Shown here piece after piece: positions 14,471 through 22,736 of a stretch of DNA of 23,824 nucleotides (the first letter of the stretch is position 1; every line of letters starts with the position of its first letter). A model generated the notes under the pieces. That model was not told the DNA's origin. It saw only the letters and a list, made by a program, of their open reading frames with translations, and ran no database searches. The position numbers and the translations under genes are program-made. The stretch is taken from contig USLH01000009.1 of the NCBI GenBank assembly GCA_900555435.1, positions 1 through 23,824 of the forward strand. The letters are read 5' to 3'. This DNA is from an uncultured Oscillospiraceae bacterium. Its GTDB lineage: Bacteria; Bacillota; Clostridia; Oscillospirales; Ruminococcaceae.

Positions 14471-15802
14471 ATGAACATCCAGCTGTCGGAGCATTTCACC
14501 TATGGAAAGCTCTTGAAATTCACCTTCCCATCGATCGTTATGATGGTCTTCACGTCCATTTACGGCGTAGTGGACGGGGTCTTCGTTTCCAATTTCGCGG
14601 GGTCGGAGTCCTTTGCGGCGGTGAACCTCATTATGCCGTTTTTGATGGTCTTAGGAGCGATCGGCTTTATGCTGGGCACCGGAGGAAGCGCACTGGTTGC
14701 ATTTATTCTGGGGACCGGCGACGGGCAGAAGGCCAACCGGGTCTTTTCGCTGATGGTCTATGTGCTGATCGTGCTGGGCGGGATCTTCATGGTTGGAGGC
14801 ATCCTTTTCATGGAACCCATGGCCCGGCTTTTAGGAGCAGACGAGGCGATGCTTCCCGTTTGTGTGCAGTATGGGCGGATCGTGATGCTGGGGCTTATCC
14901 CCTTTATGCTGCAGAACACCTTCCAGAGCTTTCTGGTAACGGCGGAGAGGCCGCATTTCGGGCTTTACATCACCATTGCGGCAGGCGTCACCAACATGGC
15001 GCTGGATGCCCTGTTCGTGGGCGTGTTCCGGTGGGGCGTGGCAGGAGCGGCTGCGGCGACGGTGATCAGTCAGATTGTAGGCGGCGTGATCCCGCTTGTC
15101 TATTTTATCTGTCCCAACAAGAGCAAGCTGCGGCTGGGGAAAACGAAGATGGATTTCCGGATGCTCGGAAAGGCGGCTGCCAATGGCTCTTCGGAATTCA
15201 TGACCAATGTTTCCATGTCGCTGGTGAATATGCTTTACAACTGGCAGCTGATGCGGCTCATCGGAGCTCAGGGCGTGGCGGTTTTCGGGATCATCATGTA
15301 TGTGTCCTTCATTTTTGCCGCCATTTTCATCGGGTACTCCATGGGGAGCGCACCGGTGATCGGTTTTCATTACGGTGCCGGAAACCAGGAGGAACTGAAG
15401 GGGCTGTTCCGGAAGAGCCTCTGGATCCTTCTGGTGTTCAGTGTGGTGCTGACAGGGCTGGCTATGATGCTGGCAAAGCCGCTGGCTATGATCTTCGTGG
15501 CATATGATCCGGAGCTTCTGGAGCTGACGAAGCGGGCACTTACCATTTATTCCCTCGCCTTCCTGATGTCAGGATTCAACATTTTTGCCTCTTCCTTCTT
15601 TACGGCTTTAAACGACGGGCTTACCTCGGCGCTGATCTCCTTCGGGCGGACGCTGATGTTTCAGGTTGCGTCGGTGCTGCTGCTGCCGCTGATCTTTGAT
15701 GTGGACGGTATCTGGGCGGCGGTGATCCTTGCAGAAGGGCTGGCGCTGATCCTGTCGGCGGCATGCGTGATCCGCAACCGAAAAAAATACGGTTACGCAT
15801 AA
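14471..15802 (+). CDS. MATE-family efflux transporter
   Basis: A 443-residue, roughly 12-helix membrane protein of the multidrug and toxin extrusion family. The N-terminal FTFPSIVMMVFTSIYGVVDGVFVSNFAG is the usual first MATE helix-loop with VDG/VDxxFV. It is followed by FAAVNLIMPFLM and, in the second half, the repeated pattern TNVSMSLVNMLYNW. Such carriers use a Na+ or H+ gradient to expel cationic drugs and metabolites. The start is ATG 14471, with GGAGGAAC 8 nt upstream; the longer frame from 14399 would begin inside the promoter. Association with a MarR regulator resembles the S. aureus mepA locus, but here the regulator is downstream. Confidence 0.92.
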   Translation: MNIQLSEHFTYGKLLKFTFPSIVMMVFTSIYGVVDGVFVSNFAGSESFAAVNLIMPFLMVLGAIGFMLGTGGSALVAFILGTGDGQKANRVFSLMVYVLIVLGGIFMVGGILFMEPMARLLGADEAMLPVCVQYGRIVMLGLIPFMLQNTFQSFLVTAERPHFGLYITIAAGVTNMALDALFVGVFRWGVAGAAAATVISQIVGGVIPLVYFICPNKSKLRLGKTKMDFRMLGKAAANGSSEFMTNVSMSLVNMLYNWQLMRLIGAQGVAVFGIIMYVSFIFAAIFIGYSMGSAPVIGFHYGAGNQEELKGLFRKSLWILLVFSVVLTGLAMMLAKPLAMIFVAYDPELLELTKRALTIYSLAFLMSGFNIFASSFFTALNDGLTSALISFGRTLMFQVASVLLLPLIFDVDGIWAAVILAEGLALILSAACVIRNRKKYGYA

Positions 15803-15814
15803 GGGGGAACGCAG

Positions 15815-16237
15815 ATGGTTGAATTTCAAGAATTGAACCACATACAGTGGCAGATCGACAACGCCTATCATGAGGCTGCGGTAAAAATGGGGCTTTCCGA
15901 CAGCGAGATGTGGATTCTCTACATTCTTTCTGCCAGCGGGAACAGCTGCTTGCAGAGTGTGATGCGGAAGGAGACCTGCATGATCAAGACCACCGTGAAT
16001 TCTTCCTTAAAGAAGATGGAGCGGGAAGGATTTCTGCGGCTGGAGCCGGGAGAGGGGCGGAACGTCCGGGTCATTTTGACCGATGAAGGGGAAGAACTGG
16101 CCAAGCGGACGGCCTGGCGGCTGATCGAGGCGGAAAACCGGATCTATGAGAGCTGGACGCCGGAGGAGCGGGAGATGCTCGAGCGGCTGAACCGGAGCTT
16201 TGCGGAGAAGCTGAAAAAAGAGGTTCAGAGGCTTTGA
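15815..16237 (+). CDS. MarR-family transcriptional regulator (linked to MATE pump)
   Basis: A 140-residue winged-helix protein. Helices LSDSEMWILYILSASG and LQSVMRKETCMIKTTVNSSLKKMEREGFLRLEPGEGRNVRVILTDEGEELAKRT match the MarR HTH plus wing (GEGRNVRVILT in place of the common DxRxxxLxLT). The start is ATG 15815, 12 bp after the MATE stop, with GGGGGA upstream. It is probably cotranscribed with the pump and likely controls it. No palindrome as clear as the one at 5073-5096 is visible at the MATE promoter. The protein shows only family-level resemblance to the first MarR in the window. Confidence 0.88.
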   Translation: MVEFQELNHIQWQIDNAYHEAAVKMGLSDSEMWILYILSASGNSCLQSVMRKETCMIKTTVNSSLKKMEREGFLRLEPGEGRNVRVILTDEGEELAKRTAWRLIEAENRIYESWTPEEREMLERLNRSFAEKLKKEVQRL

Positions 16238-16446
16238 TCAAAATTTTTAAAAAAGATTGACAGCTTCAGAGGGCTGCCGCTGGGGTTTGTCGGGAAGCTG
16301 GTACGGATGCTGCCGCTTTATAAGGGGCTTCGGCTGGGTCTGCGTAGCGGCAGAGATGCTGGCGGCGAGCCTTCTTCTGGAGATTTTTTTGGAAACAGAA
16401 GGGAGAAAAAGGAAACGCAGAGGGAGCATAAAGAGTGAGAAAAAGG

Positions 16447-16484
16447 AACCGGCACAGTCCTTTGGGGGCTGCGCCGGTTTTGAT
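16447..16484 (+). terminator. Terminator-like hairpin downstream of the MATE-MarR operon
   Basis: AACCGGCACAG (16447-16457) pairs with CTGCGCCGGTT (16469-16479) with one mismatch, followed by TTTGATG. It is 210 bp after the MarR stop, so it is a weak, distal candidate. Confidence 0.5.
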
Positions 16485-16862
16485 GTTAGAAATTCCGCCG
16501 GTGAGGATACGAAAGATAGCATTCGTCCTTCGGCAGCCAGGGTGGGTGACAGAGAAAAATCGTTTGGGTGATGCTGCATGGATGAGAAAAAGCAAAGAAG
16601 GGAAAGTAGTTTTGATCCGGAAGAGGGATGGAGTGGTGGAGGGGGACACACCCTTGCTGGTTGAAAACGGGCTTGGGGTGAATCGTTTCCGTTCGTTAGC
16701 AGGAGTATATCGGGATCGCACCAGTGGCGGCGAGGTGTGAGATGATCGGAAGAGCGTGTCCGGGAAAAGAATGGTGGAAACAGGGAATATGCTGTAAGCC
16801 CGGTCGCAGAAATGGTAGGGGCTGTTTGCTGATGGGAGGGGAAGGGGCGGGTGTAGGGGGCG

Positions 16863-16888
16863 CCTCCTGCAGGTTCGGCTGCAGGAGG
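16863..16888. repeat. Inverted repeat, 10-bp perfect stem
   Basis: CCTCCTGCAG (16863-16872) and CTGCAGGAGG (16879-16888) enclose GTTCGG. No T tract follows immediately, so its role is unclear. Confidence 0.6.
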
Positions 16889-16923
16889 GCACAAAAGTCC
16901 GTTTTGTCGGAGGCGGTGTTTTT

Positions 16924-16981
16924 AAGGCTTTCAAAAAGAGGCGCTTGGCTCAACGAACGAGCACCTCTTTTTGAAAGCCTT
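16924..16981. repeat. Long perfect hairpin (18-bp stem, extended to 22)
   Basis: Arm 16924-16941 (starting AAGGCTTTCAAA) is the exact reverse complement of 16964-16981. The stem continues with one mismatch and three more pairs around a 14-nt loop (16946-16959). It has no gene immediately on either side. It could be a bidirectional terminator, since T runs lie inside the arms, or the fold-back remnant of a small mobile element. Confidence 0.75.
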
Positions 16982-17247
16982 TAGTGAGTCGCAGCCAGTG
17001 GCTTGAGCAGACCCTATTTCCGGCAAACGTCTTAAGACGCAAGGAATTTTATTTTGCTTGTATCATTTGCTCCACAGCCCGTAAACGGCGATTGCTCTCC
17101 GATCGGAAAGTGTTTATTAACGGCTTGATTCGCTGGATGCTTGGAGCAAAAACTTTTTATGAGACCCCTCTACCGGCAGAGCCAGCGGTTTCCGTAACTC
17201 CCAAAATACCAACCAGGCCGGTGAAAAAAGAAACTTTAGTATAGAAG

Positions 17248-17368
17248 AAAGTCCTTCTTTGATAAAATAAGTGCAGGTCTTGCCAACCGCACGAAGAATC
17301 AAAGGAGGACTTTGTCAATAACTGATAGAAAGAATTTCTCACATACCAAATGGAATGACAAATACCAC
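17248..17368 (+). mobile_element. IS200/IS605-family 5' relic with tnpA start
   Basis: After TTG 17312 the reading SITDRKNFSHTKWNDKYH (to 17368) matches the conserved N-terminus of IS200-type TnpA (usually SHTKWNCKYHIVF), then the similarity stops abruptly. The HUH catalytic part and the rest are missing. Immediately upstream, arms 17248-17262 and 17299-17313 form a 15-bp inverted repeat with one non-Watson-Crick pair. It buries the AAAGGAGG ribosome binding site, and an inner hairpin (17271-17292) is present. Ribosome-binding-site sequestration is the known IS200 strategy to limit transposase. The element is truncated and inactive. Confidence 0.78.
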
Positions 17369-17410
17369 TCTGGTCGATCTTGCAAAGGAGAAAGGGCTTG
17401 AATTGACCGT

Positions 17411-19789
17411 TTAGGGAGCGGTTGCACTTGTCCGGGAGCCGGGCAGTTTCGTTTCTTGCGGATCGGGGGTGATGGGGGAGCGGAAGAGGGTGCGGTATTT
17501 TCCAGGAGGCATCCCCTCCTGCTGGTTAAAGAGGCGGTTGAAGGTGGTGCGGTTAGAGATGCCCACCAGCTCGGCGATCTCGTCTACGGTCAGGGCGGTG
17601 GAGCGCAGGAGCTCCTTAGAGCGGTCGATCCGCAACTGGGTCAGGTATTTGGGGAAGGATAAACCGAACTCCTCCTTGAAATTGCGGGAAAAAGCGGAGG
17701 GGAGCAGCTGAAAGTAGGCGGCAGCCGTTTCAATGGAAAGGCTGCAGTCGGTGAAGTTTGTCTGCAGGAAGGAGAGGTAGGCTTCCCGGCGGCCGGGCTT
17801 TCGACGCTTCAGGGCCTCCGACACCGATTGGAGGGCCGTCAGGAGTGACTGCTGCAGCTCCTCGCAGGAGAAAGCGGAAAGGGGATCCGGGAAGGCGCAG
17901 GGCAGCTGATGCAGTTCCTGCAGCAGTGCGTTGGTGTGCTGGGAAAGGAAGCGACAGCTTTGTTCCGCTTGCTCCAGAGAGCAGGCTTCGGACGGACCGA
18001 AAAGCTCCCGGATGAGTCGTTCGACGCCTTTTTCCTCCCCGGTCAGCAGGAGGTTCCAGAGCTTTTCCGCCTGTTCCCTGGGAATGTCGGCGGGAGGCGG
18101 AGGCAGCTCGGAGGAGAGGGAGAAGCAGGCGTTTTCTCCATTTAAGCGCACCAATCGCTGGCTGGCCCGGATCAGAACCTCACAGCGGGAAGCGATGGTG
18201 TAGGCGGAGGGGATCCGGTCGCTTAAAACAAAGTGGACCCGGATGTTTTCCCGGTCGGTATGAAAGAGGGTGAGGATCTCTTCCAGCATGGCCAGCGCTT
18301 TTGGGGGGAAGGCTTCCGTTTGGGGTTCGGTCAGGTCGGACAGGGGGAAGAGAAAGAAGGAGTGATCCGGGGAGAGGAGGACGGGTTCGGTTCTCCGGCA
18401 AATGGTTTGCGCCAGAGTGAGGAGCACGTCCAATACGTCGCTGCGCTGCTGCTCCTGCTCTTCAGGGGAGAGCCGTGCCAGAAAATCCTTGCGGTAACGG
18501 ACGAAGACCCGACAGAGGAGAAAGGGGCGATCCAAAGGAAGAAGGAAGCGGTTTTCCAGAAAATCCCGGTTTTCCGGGTCGGAAAGGTAGTCCGGGCGGG
18601 TCAGAAGCTCTCGGAGGTGGTACTGCTTGACGTTGGGGAGGATGGTTTGGAGGTTTTCCTGAAGGGCTTGATTCTTCTGCTGGATTTCCTTCATCCGGGC
18701 GGAGATCAGATGGAGCTCGTCCCGGCGGGGGAGGCTGGAGCGGGGCGTATTGGGGTAGAGCAGCTGGGTCAGGTTGTAAATGGGACTGAAGATCCGGCGG
18801 CTGAACAGATAGGAAACACCGACGCCCAGAAGGGTCACGATCAGATTAAAGATGGTCAGCGACCAGAAGAGAAGATTGGATTTCTGGTAGAAGGAGCTTT
18901 TGCTGTAAGCCACATAAATGTTCCAGTTGGGGAAGGTGCAGCCGGAGGAAAGGAAAACCGCAGGGGAGCCGTCTAAGCGCTGTTCCGTCAGGCGGTACTC
19001 GCCGGATTCCACCTGCGGGAGAGAGGAAGCGGTGACATCCGGACCCTGCAAAAGGCCCCATGAGACGATGGGACGGCCTTCGCTGTCGGCGATCAGAAGG
19101 CCCATCTGGTCGGAGGTGCGGTAGTGGAGGGTCTGATTATAGAGGTAAGAGGCCTGGATGTTGACGATCATCAAGGCTTTCTGGCGGATGAGGTTGCGGT
19201 AGGAGGTGACAAAGGGGACCACCTCCTGAGAAACGGACTTTCCGGCAAGGCTCCATCGGTTTTGAATGTCCAGCCCCAAAAGCAGGTGACTGGGGATCTC
19301 GATCAGCTCTTCAAGGCGCTGAGGATTCAGGCTGTCATAGAAGCTGTATTTGGAAAAGTAGGTTTCAGCCTGATAGATGCTGCCGTTGGAAATGACCAGA
19401 TTCTTTTCCGGGTAGTAGTAGAACCAGGAGCTGATGCTCTGTTTGGCGCCCATGATGAAGGAGAGATCCTGAGCGACCTTCTGCACCTGAATGTAGTCTT
19501 CCGGGGTGAAGCTGTCGTAGTCGTGGAGCTGGTCGACGCTGTCTGCGGCGATGGTGGTCACCTGCACCAGACGGGAGATCTCGGTCAGCATGGAATTCAT
19601 GGTGGCCTCCAGCGAATCGATCACGCTTTTATTATAGGATTTGGCATCTTCCGCCAGCCAGTTCCGCAGGAAGGTGGAGACGACCGTATTGGTGGCTAAA
19701 GAGATCAGCTGAGCCGTTAGGAACAGGGCGAAGATCACACGGAAAAAGCTCCGGTTTGTCAGGGGAGCTCTTTTTCTGAAGGGCTTCAA
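17411..19789 (-). CDS. Membrane-anchored AraC-family regulator (YesN/LplR-like sensor-regulator)
   Basis: A 792-residue protein with a first membrane helix near residues 13-36 (FFRVIFALFLTAQLISLATNTVV). A large extracytoplasmic Cache-like sensor follows (to about 300), then a second helix near 303-328 (LFWSLTIFNLIVTLLGVGVSYLF). A cytoplasmic linker leads to a C-terminal AraC DNA-binding domain (about 680-780) with both HTHs: SIETAAAYFQLLPSAFSRNFKEEFG and LTVDEIAELVGISNRTTFNRLFNQQEG. It probably senses an extracellular sugar and controls the divergent transport genes. The open frame begins at TTG 19861, but a TATAAT lies at 19845-19850 inside it. TTG 19789, preceded by GGAAAGGAG, is the better start. 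Confidence 0.88.
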   Translation of the reverse strand: MKPFRKRAPLTNRSFFRVIFALFLTAQLISLATNTVVSTFLRNWLAEDAKSYNKSVIDSLEATMNSMLTEISRLVQVTTIAADSVDQLHDYDSFTPEDYIQVQKVAQDLSFIMGAKQSISSWFYYYPEKNLVISNGSIYQAETYFSKYSFYDSLNPQRLEELIEIPSHLLLGLDIQNRWSLAGKSVSQEVVPFVTSYRNLIRQKALMIVNIQASYLYNQTLHYRTSDQMGLLIADSEGRPIVSWGLLQGPDVTASSLPQVESGEYRLTEQRLDGSPAVFLSSGCTFPNWNIYVAYSKSSFYQKSNLLFWSLTIFNLIVTLLGVGVSYLFSRRIFSPIYNLTQLLYPNTPRSSLPRRDELHLISARMKEIQQKNQALQENLQTILPNVKQYHLRELLTRPDYLSDPENRDFLENRFLLPLDRPFLLCRVFVRYRKDFLARLSPEEQEQQRSDVLDVLLTLAQTICRRTEPVLLSPDHSFFLFPLSDLTEPQTEAFPPKALAMLEEILTLFHTDRENIRVHFVLSDRIPSAYTIASRCEVLIRASQRLVRLNGENACFSLSSELPPPPADIPREQAEKLWNLLLTGEEKGVERLIRELFGPSEACSLEQAEQSCRFLSQHTNALLQELHQLPCAFPDPLSAFSCEELQQSLLTALQSVSEALKRRKPGRREAYLSFLQTNFTDCSLSIETAAAYFQLLPSAFSRNFKEEFGLSFPKYLTQLRIDRSKELLRSTALTVDEIAELVGISNRTTFNRLFNQQEGMPPGKYRTLFRSPITPDPQETKLPGSRTSATAP

Positions 19790-19844
19790 GGTGCTTTTGC
19801 TCTCCTTTCCTGAATGAACGAGGATTTCGTAACACTTTCGACAT

Positions 19845-19873
19845 ATTATAGCATTTTTCAATAAAAAAATCTA
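19845..19873 (-). promoter_or_regulatory. Probable promoter of the AraC-family gene
   Basis: A consensus TATAAT (minus strand, 19845-19850) is present with only a weak TAGATT at the -35 distance (19868-19873). A weak -35 is common for activated or autoregulated genes. The leader to TTG 19789 would be about 50 nt. Confidence 0.6.
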
Positions 19874-19909
19874 CCGGTTAGAGGAGAAAGACTCAAAAGT
19901 GATACAGAT

Positions 19910-20007
19910 TTTTAAAATTGTTACACCGCATCGGAGCGGGATTTGGTATAATTGAAACAGAATTTTAAAATTGCCAATTCTAAAATCGCCAGGGGCTTCG
20001 GTATAAT
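19910..20007 (+). promoter_or_regulatory. Duplicated promoter/operator modules of the sugar-transport operon
   Basis: The 11-mer TTTTAAAATTG occurs at 19910-19920 and 19963-19973. Each copy is followed by a TATAAT: 19947-19952, with an extended TGg, and 20002-20007. The spacings are similar (29 and 31 bp from TTG to TATAAT). Neither TATAAT has a good -35. Directly repeated sites without -35 boxes suit an AraC-type activator, so these are candidate binding sites for the divergent regulator. Confidence 0.6.
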
Positions 20008-20060
20008 GAAGGCATGAGGGCGATGGCTCCTCTTACGAATCTGGAAAGGATCTGAGGTAA

Positions 20061-21668
20061 ATGAAAAAGCAGTTCAAGCGCACCACTCTCCTTTTGCTGG
20101 CGGCTGTTATGGCGGCGTCCATGGCAGGCTGCGGAAACGGCGGCGGGAATTCCTCCACTCCGTCTTCTTCGACTCCCAATTCTTCCGGCAGCTCCACCGG
20201 GGCTTCGGATGCGGCTCCTTCCCGTGATCCCATTGAATATGAATTGATGTTCTCCGAAGCAGCCAGCCAGCCGTATGTGGAAGAGACCTGGCTTTTCCCA
20301 AAAGTCATCAAGGAAAAGTTTAATGTGACCCTGAAGGTCATGCCTATTCCCTCCTCTTCTTACGGCGATAAGGTCAATATGGCCATTGCGTCTCAGTCCA
20401 TTCCGGATATTATGAACAGCGTGGACCTGAACACCTTAAACGACATGGGCAGCAAGGGAATGTTCTTAAATATGGCGAAGTACCTGGATCAGATGCCCAA
20501 TGCGCAGACGGCCTTTGCGGCCCGCAGCGATCTTTCCATCTGCAAGGCTTCGGAGGATGCGTGGTACGCCCTGCCCTCCAAGGTGCCCAGCCCCAATCTG
20601 CCCAAGACCTCCATTGACTTTATCACCATGATTCGGGGCGACATTTTAAAGGAGCAGGGACTCAGCGTGCCTACCACCTATGACGAGCTTTATGATGTCT
20701 TCAAGGCGCTGAAGACAGCTTATCCGGATTCTTATCCGTGGGTCACCCGGATGAAGAACAATACGCTCATCTGGACGCTGGCTCCTTCCGTAGGGCTTTC
20801 CATGGACATCACCGACTACACCATGTGGGACGAGGCTTCCGGAAAGTTCAAGACGGCTCTGGACGACGAGAACTTCAAGTTCTTAGTAGACTTCATGCGG
20901 AAGTGCTACGCCGAGGGGCTGCTGGATCAGGAGTACGCCATTTCGGACACCACGACGTGGGAGGATAAGATCATTGCCGGCAAGGGCTTCTTCTCCATCG
21001 ACTATTTTGCACGGCCCGAGACCATGACCAATGCGGCAGTATCCGGCGGGAACACCAGCTATACGCTGAATCCTATTCTGCCTCCCGCCACGGAAAACGG
21101 CGAGGCAAAGGTGTATGCGAAGAACGTTCCCGTTTCCTATCAGGGGATCAGTGCGAAGGTGGAAGCGCCGGAGCGGCTGATGGAGGTTTATGACTGGTGG
21201 TTCTTCTCCGAGGAGGGTGCCATGCTGGGTTACTTCGGCGAGGAAGGCGTTTCCTACACCATCGGCAGCGACAAGAAGGTTTCTTATGTGTACAGCGACG
21301 ATGCGAACTCCGTGACCTCCATCGCCTCCAAATACGGCGTGGACTATTACGGGTTCTGCGGCCTGATGCCCGGCGATTTCGGCTATACCATCGATTTTGA
21401 GAACGATCCCAACATGAGCGACCCGGCGAAGGAGACCTATCGGGTCTATCAGGGGCAGACGGTGGCAAGCTGCCCGGCGGTCAACTATACCGGCGACGCA
21501 CTGGAGACCCGGAAGGACTTTACCGCCAATCTTCAGACGGCCATGATTGGCGAGATCGACAAGTTCATCATGGGACAGCGGCCTATGAGCGAGTGGGATG
21601 CGTTCATTGCCGAATTCAACGCACAGGGTTACGATGCCTACATCGAAGCAAAGAACACCATGCTTTGA
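20061..21668 (+). CDS. Extracellular solute-binding lipoprotein of a sugar ABC importer (LplA/family 1-like)
   Basis: A 535-residue secreted lipoprotein. A positively charged start (MKKQFKRTT), a hydrophobic helix and the lipobox SMAGC place the lipidated cysteine at residue 24. A Ser/Thr/Gly/Asn/Pro linker follows to about residue 53. The mature part has family-1 binding-protein character (EETWLFPKVIKEKFNVTLKV, IPDIMNSVDLNTLNDMGSKG, YDELYDVFKALKTAYPD). The length, about 500 residues or more, is typical of LplA-type oligosaccharide binders. The start is ATG 20061, with GAGGT close upstream and GGAAAGGA a little further. It is the first gene of the operon. The ligand cannot be read from the sequence. 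Confidence 0.93.
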   Translation: MKKQFKRTTLLLLAAVMAASMAGCGNGGGNSSTPSSSTPNSSGSSTGASDAAPSRDPIEYELMFSEAASQPYVEETWLFPKVIKEKFNVTLKVMPIPSSSYGDKVNMAIASQSIPDIMNSVDLNTLNDMGSKGMFLNMAKYLDQMPNAQTAFAARSDLSICKASEDAWYALPSKVPSPNLPKTSIDFITMIRGDILKEQGLSVPTTYDELYDVFKALKTAYPDSYPWVTRMKNNTLIWTLAPSVGLSMDITDYTMWDEASGKFKTALDDENFKFLVDFMRKCYAEGLLDQEYAISDTTTWEDKIIAGKGFFSIDYFARPETMTNAAVSGGNTSYTLNPILPPATENGEAKVYAKNVPVSYQGISAKVEAPERLMEVYDWWFFSEEGAMLGYFGEEGVSYTIGSDKKVSYVYSDDANSVTSIASKYGVDYYGFCGLMPGDFGYTIDFENDPNMSDPAKETYRVYQGQTVASCPAVNYTGDALETRKDFTANLQTAMIGEIDKFIMGQRPMSEWDAFIAEFNAQGYDAYIEAKNTML

Positions 21669-21678
21669 TCCGGAACCC

Positions 21679-21716
21679 AAAGCCGGCGCAGGCAAAAGCG
21701 TCTGCACCGGCTTTTG
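21679..21716 (+). terminator. Intra-operon attenuating hairpin
   Basis: AAAGCCGG...GCAG (21679-21691) pairs with CTGC...CCGGCTTT (21702-21714) with one internal mismatch, followed by TGTGAA after a TTTT. It lies just after the binding-protein stop and 85 bp before the first permease. Partial termination here would give more binding protein than permease. Confidence 0.65.
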
Positions 21717-21800
21717 TGAAAAATCCGCCCTGTCCCGGCTTAAAGAGGGCCGGACGCCTGCGTCTTGCGGAAGGGCTATCATTGGAAAGGAAGGATTTCT

Positions 21801-22724
21801 ATGTCCACTGCGGGCAAGGGCTCCGGGCTGTGGCGCGGGATCAAGCGGGATTGGATCCTCTATCTGCTGCTTTTGATCCCGGTGCTTCACACGTTTCTTT
21901 TTAAGTACGTCCCCATGGCGGGGATCATCATTGCATTCAAGGATTTTAACCCCATGGAGGGGATATTCGGCAGCCCCTGGGCGGGGGTCAAGTGGTTTCG
22001 GAAGTTTTTGACGGATGTGAAATTCTGGCAGGTTTTCCGGAACACCATTCTGCTGAGCGTATACAATCTGCTTTGGACCATGCCCATGCCCATTCTGTTT
22101 GCGCTGATGCTCAATGAGATGAACGGAAAGCGGATCAAGAAGGCCATTCAGACGGTGAGCTATCTTCCGTATTTCGTTTCCACCGTGGTGATGGTGGGGA
22201 TCTTGACCCAGCTGCTTTCGCCGACCAGCGGGATCGTCAATCACGTTCTTGGGCTTTTTGGAGTGAGCCCCATCATGTTTATGGGGGAATCCTCGTGGTT
22301 TCGGACCATTTACATCGGCTCCAGCATCTGGCAGGGAACCGGGTATTCGGCGATCCTTTATTTTGCCGCCCTGACCAACATCGATCAGGAGCTATATGAG
22401 GCCGCCTACATCGATGGAGCGGGGCGCTGGGCAAGGATGCGGTACATTTCCATTCCGGGGATCCTGCCTACGATCATGGTCATGTTCCTTTTGAGCATCG
22501 GAAACATTTTGCAGGTTTCCTTCGAGAAGGTCATTCTGCTGCAGAAGCCCATTACGGTGGACGTGTCGGAGGTCATCAACTCCTATGTCTACAAGCGAGG
22601 GCTTTTGAACATGGATTACAGTTACGGAACGGCCATGGGGCTTTTGCAGTCGCTGATCGGCTTTATCCTTGTGATAACCGCCAACTTCATCAGCAAGCGC
22701 CTGACGGAAACGGCGCTTTGGTAA
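21801..22724 (+). CDS. Sugar ABC transporter permease 1 (LplB-like)
   Basis: A 307-residue inner-membrane permease of the MalF/LplB class with about six helices. The N-terminal part IKRDWILYLLLLIPVLHTFLFKYVPMAGIIIAFKDFNP is characteristic of LplB/YtcP-type systems. The EAA loop that docks the ATPase reads YEAAYIDGAGRWARMRYISIPG. ATG 21801 is chosen because AAGGAAGGA precedes it at normal spacing; the open frame starting at 21765 has no such site. The next permease begins 12 bp after its stop. Confidence 0.93.
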   Translation: MSTAGKGSGLWRGIKRDWILYLLLLIPVLHTFLFKYVPMAGIIIAFKDFNPMEGIFGSPWAGVKWFRKFLTDVKFWQVFRNTILLSVYNLLWTMPMPILFALMLNEMNGKRIKKAIQTVSYLPYFVSTVVMVGILTQLLSPTSGIVNHVLGLFGVSPIMFMGESSWFRTIYIGSSIWQGTGYSAILYFAALTNIDQELYEAAYIDGAGRWARMRYISIPGILPTIMVMFLLSIGNILQVSFEKVILLQKPITVDVSEVINSYVYKRGLLNMDYSYGTAMGLLQSLIGFILVITANFISKRLTETALW

Positions 22725-22736
22725 GGGGGAGAGGAA

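Larger units (their letters stand above)
16238..17247. other. One-kilobase region without an intact gene
   Basis: Reading frames here are low-complexity or overlap each other without ribosome binding sites. The region holds a terminator-like hairpin (16447-16479), a 10-bp stem (16863-16888), a very strong long hairpin (16924-16981) and the palindrome CGTCTTAAGACG (17028-17039). From about 16984 the sequence becomes less GC-rich than the neighbours and runs into the IS200 relic, suggesting a decayed insertion. Confidence 0.6.

Noticed and set aside
14308..15507. 399-codon frame overlapping the MATE gene
   Set aside because: Arg/His/Gly/Cys-rich out-of-frame reading of the MATE gene, with no membrane pattern.
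16247..16934. Two overlapping minus-strand frames of about 220 codons in the gene-free region
   Set aside because: Pro/Ser/Arg-rich, mutually overlapping, no start signals and no family; typical of purine-rich DNA read on the opposite strand.
16924..17313. CRISPR array or tandem repeat suggested by several hairpins close together
   Set aside because: The hairpins have unrelated sequences and there are no regularly spaced repeats.
21765..21800. Earlier start for the first permease
   Set aside because: No ribosome binding site precedes it, whereas ATG 21801 follows AAGGAAGGA.
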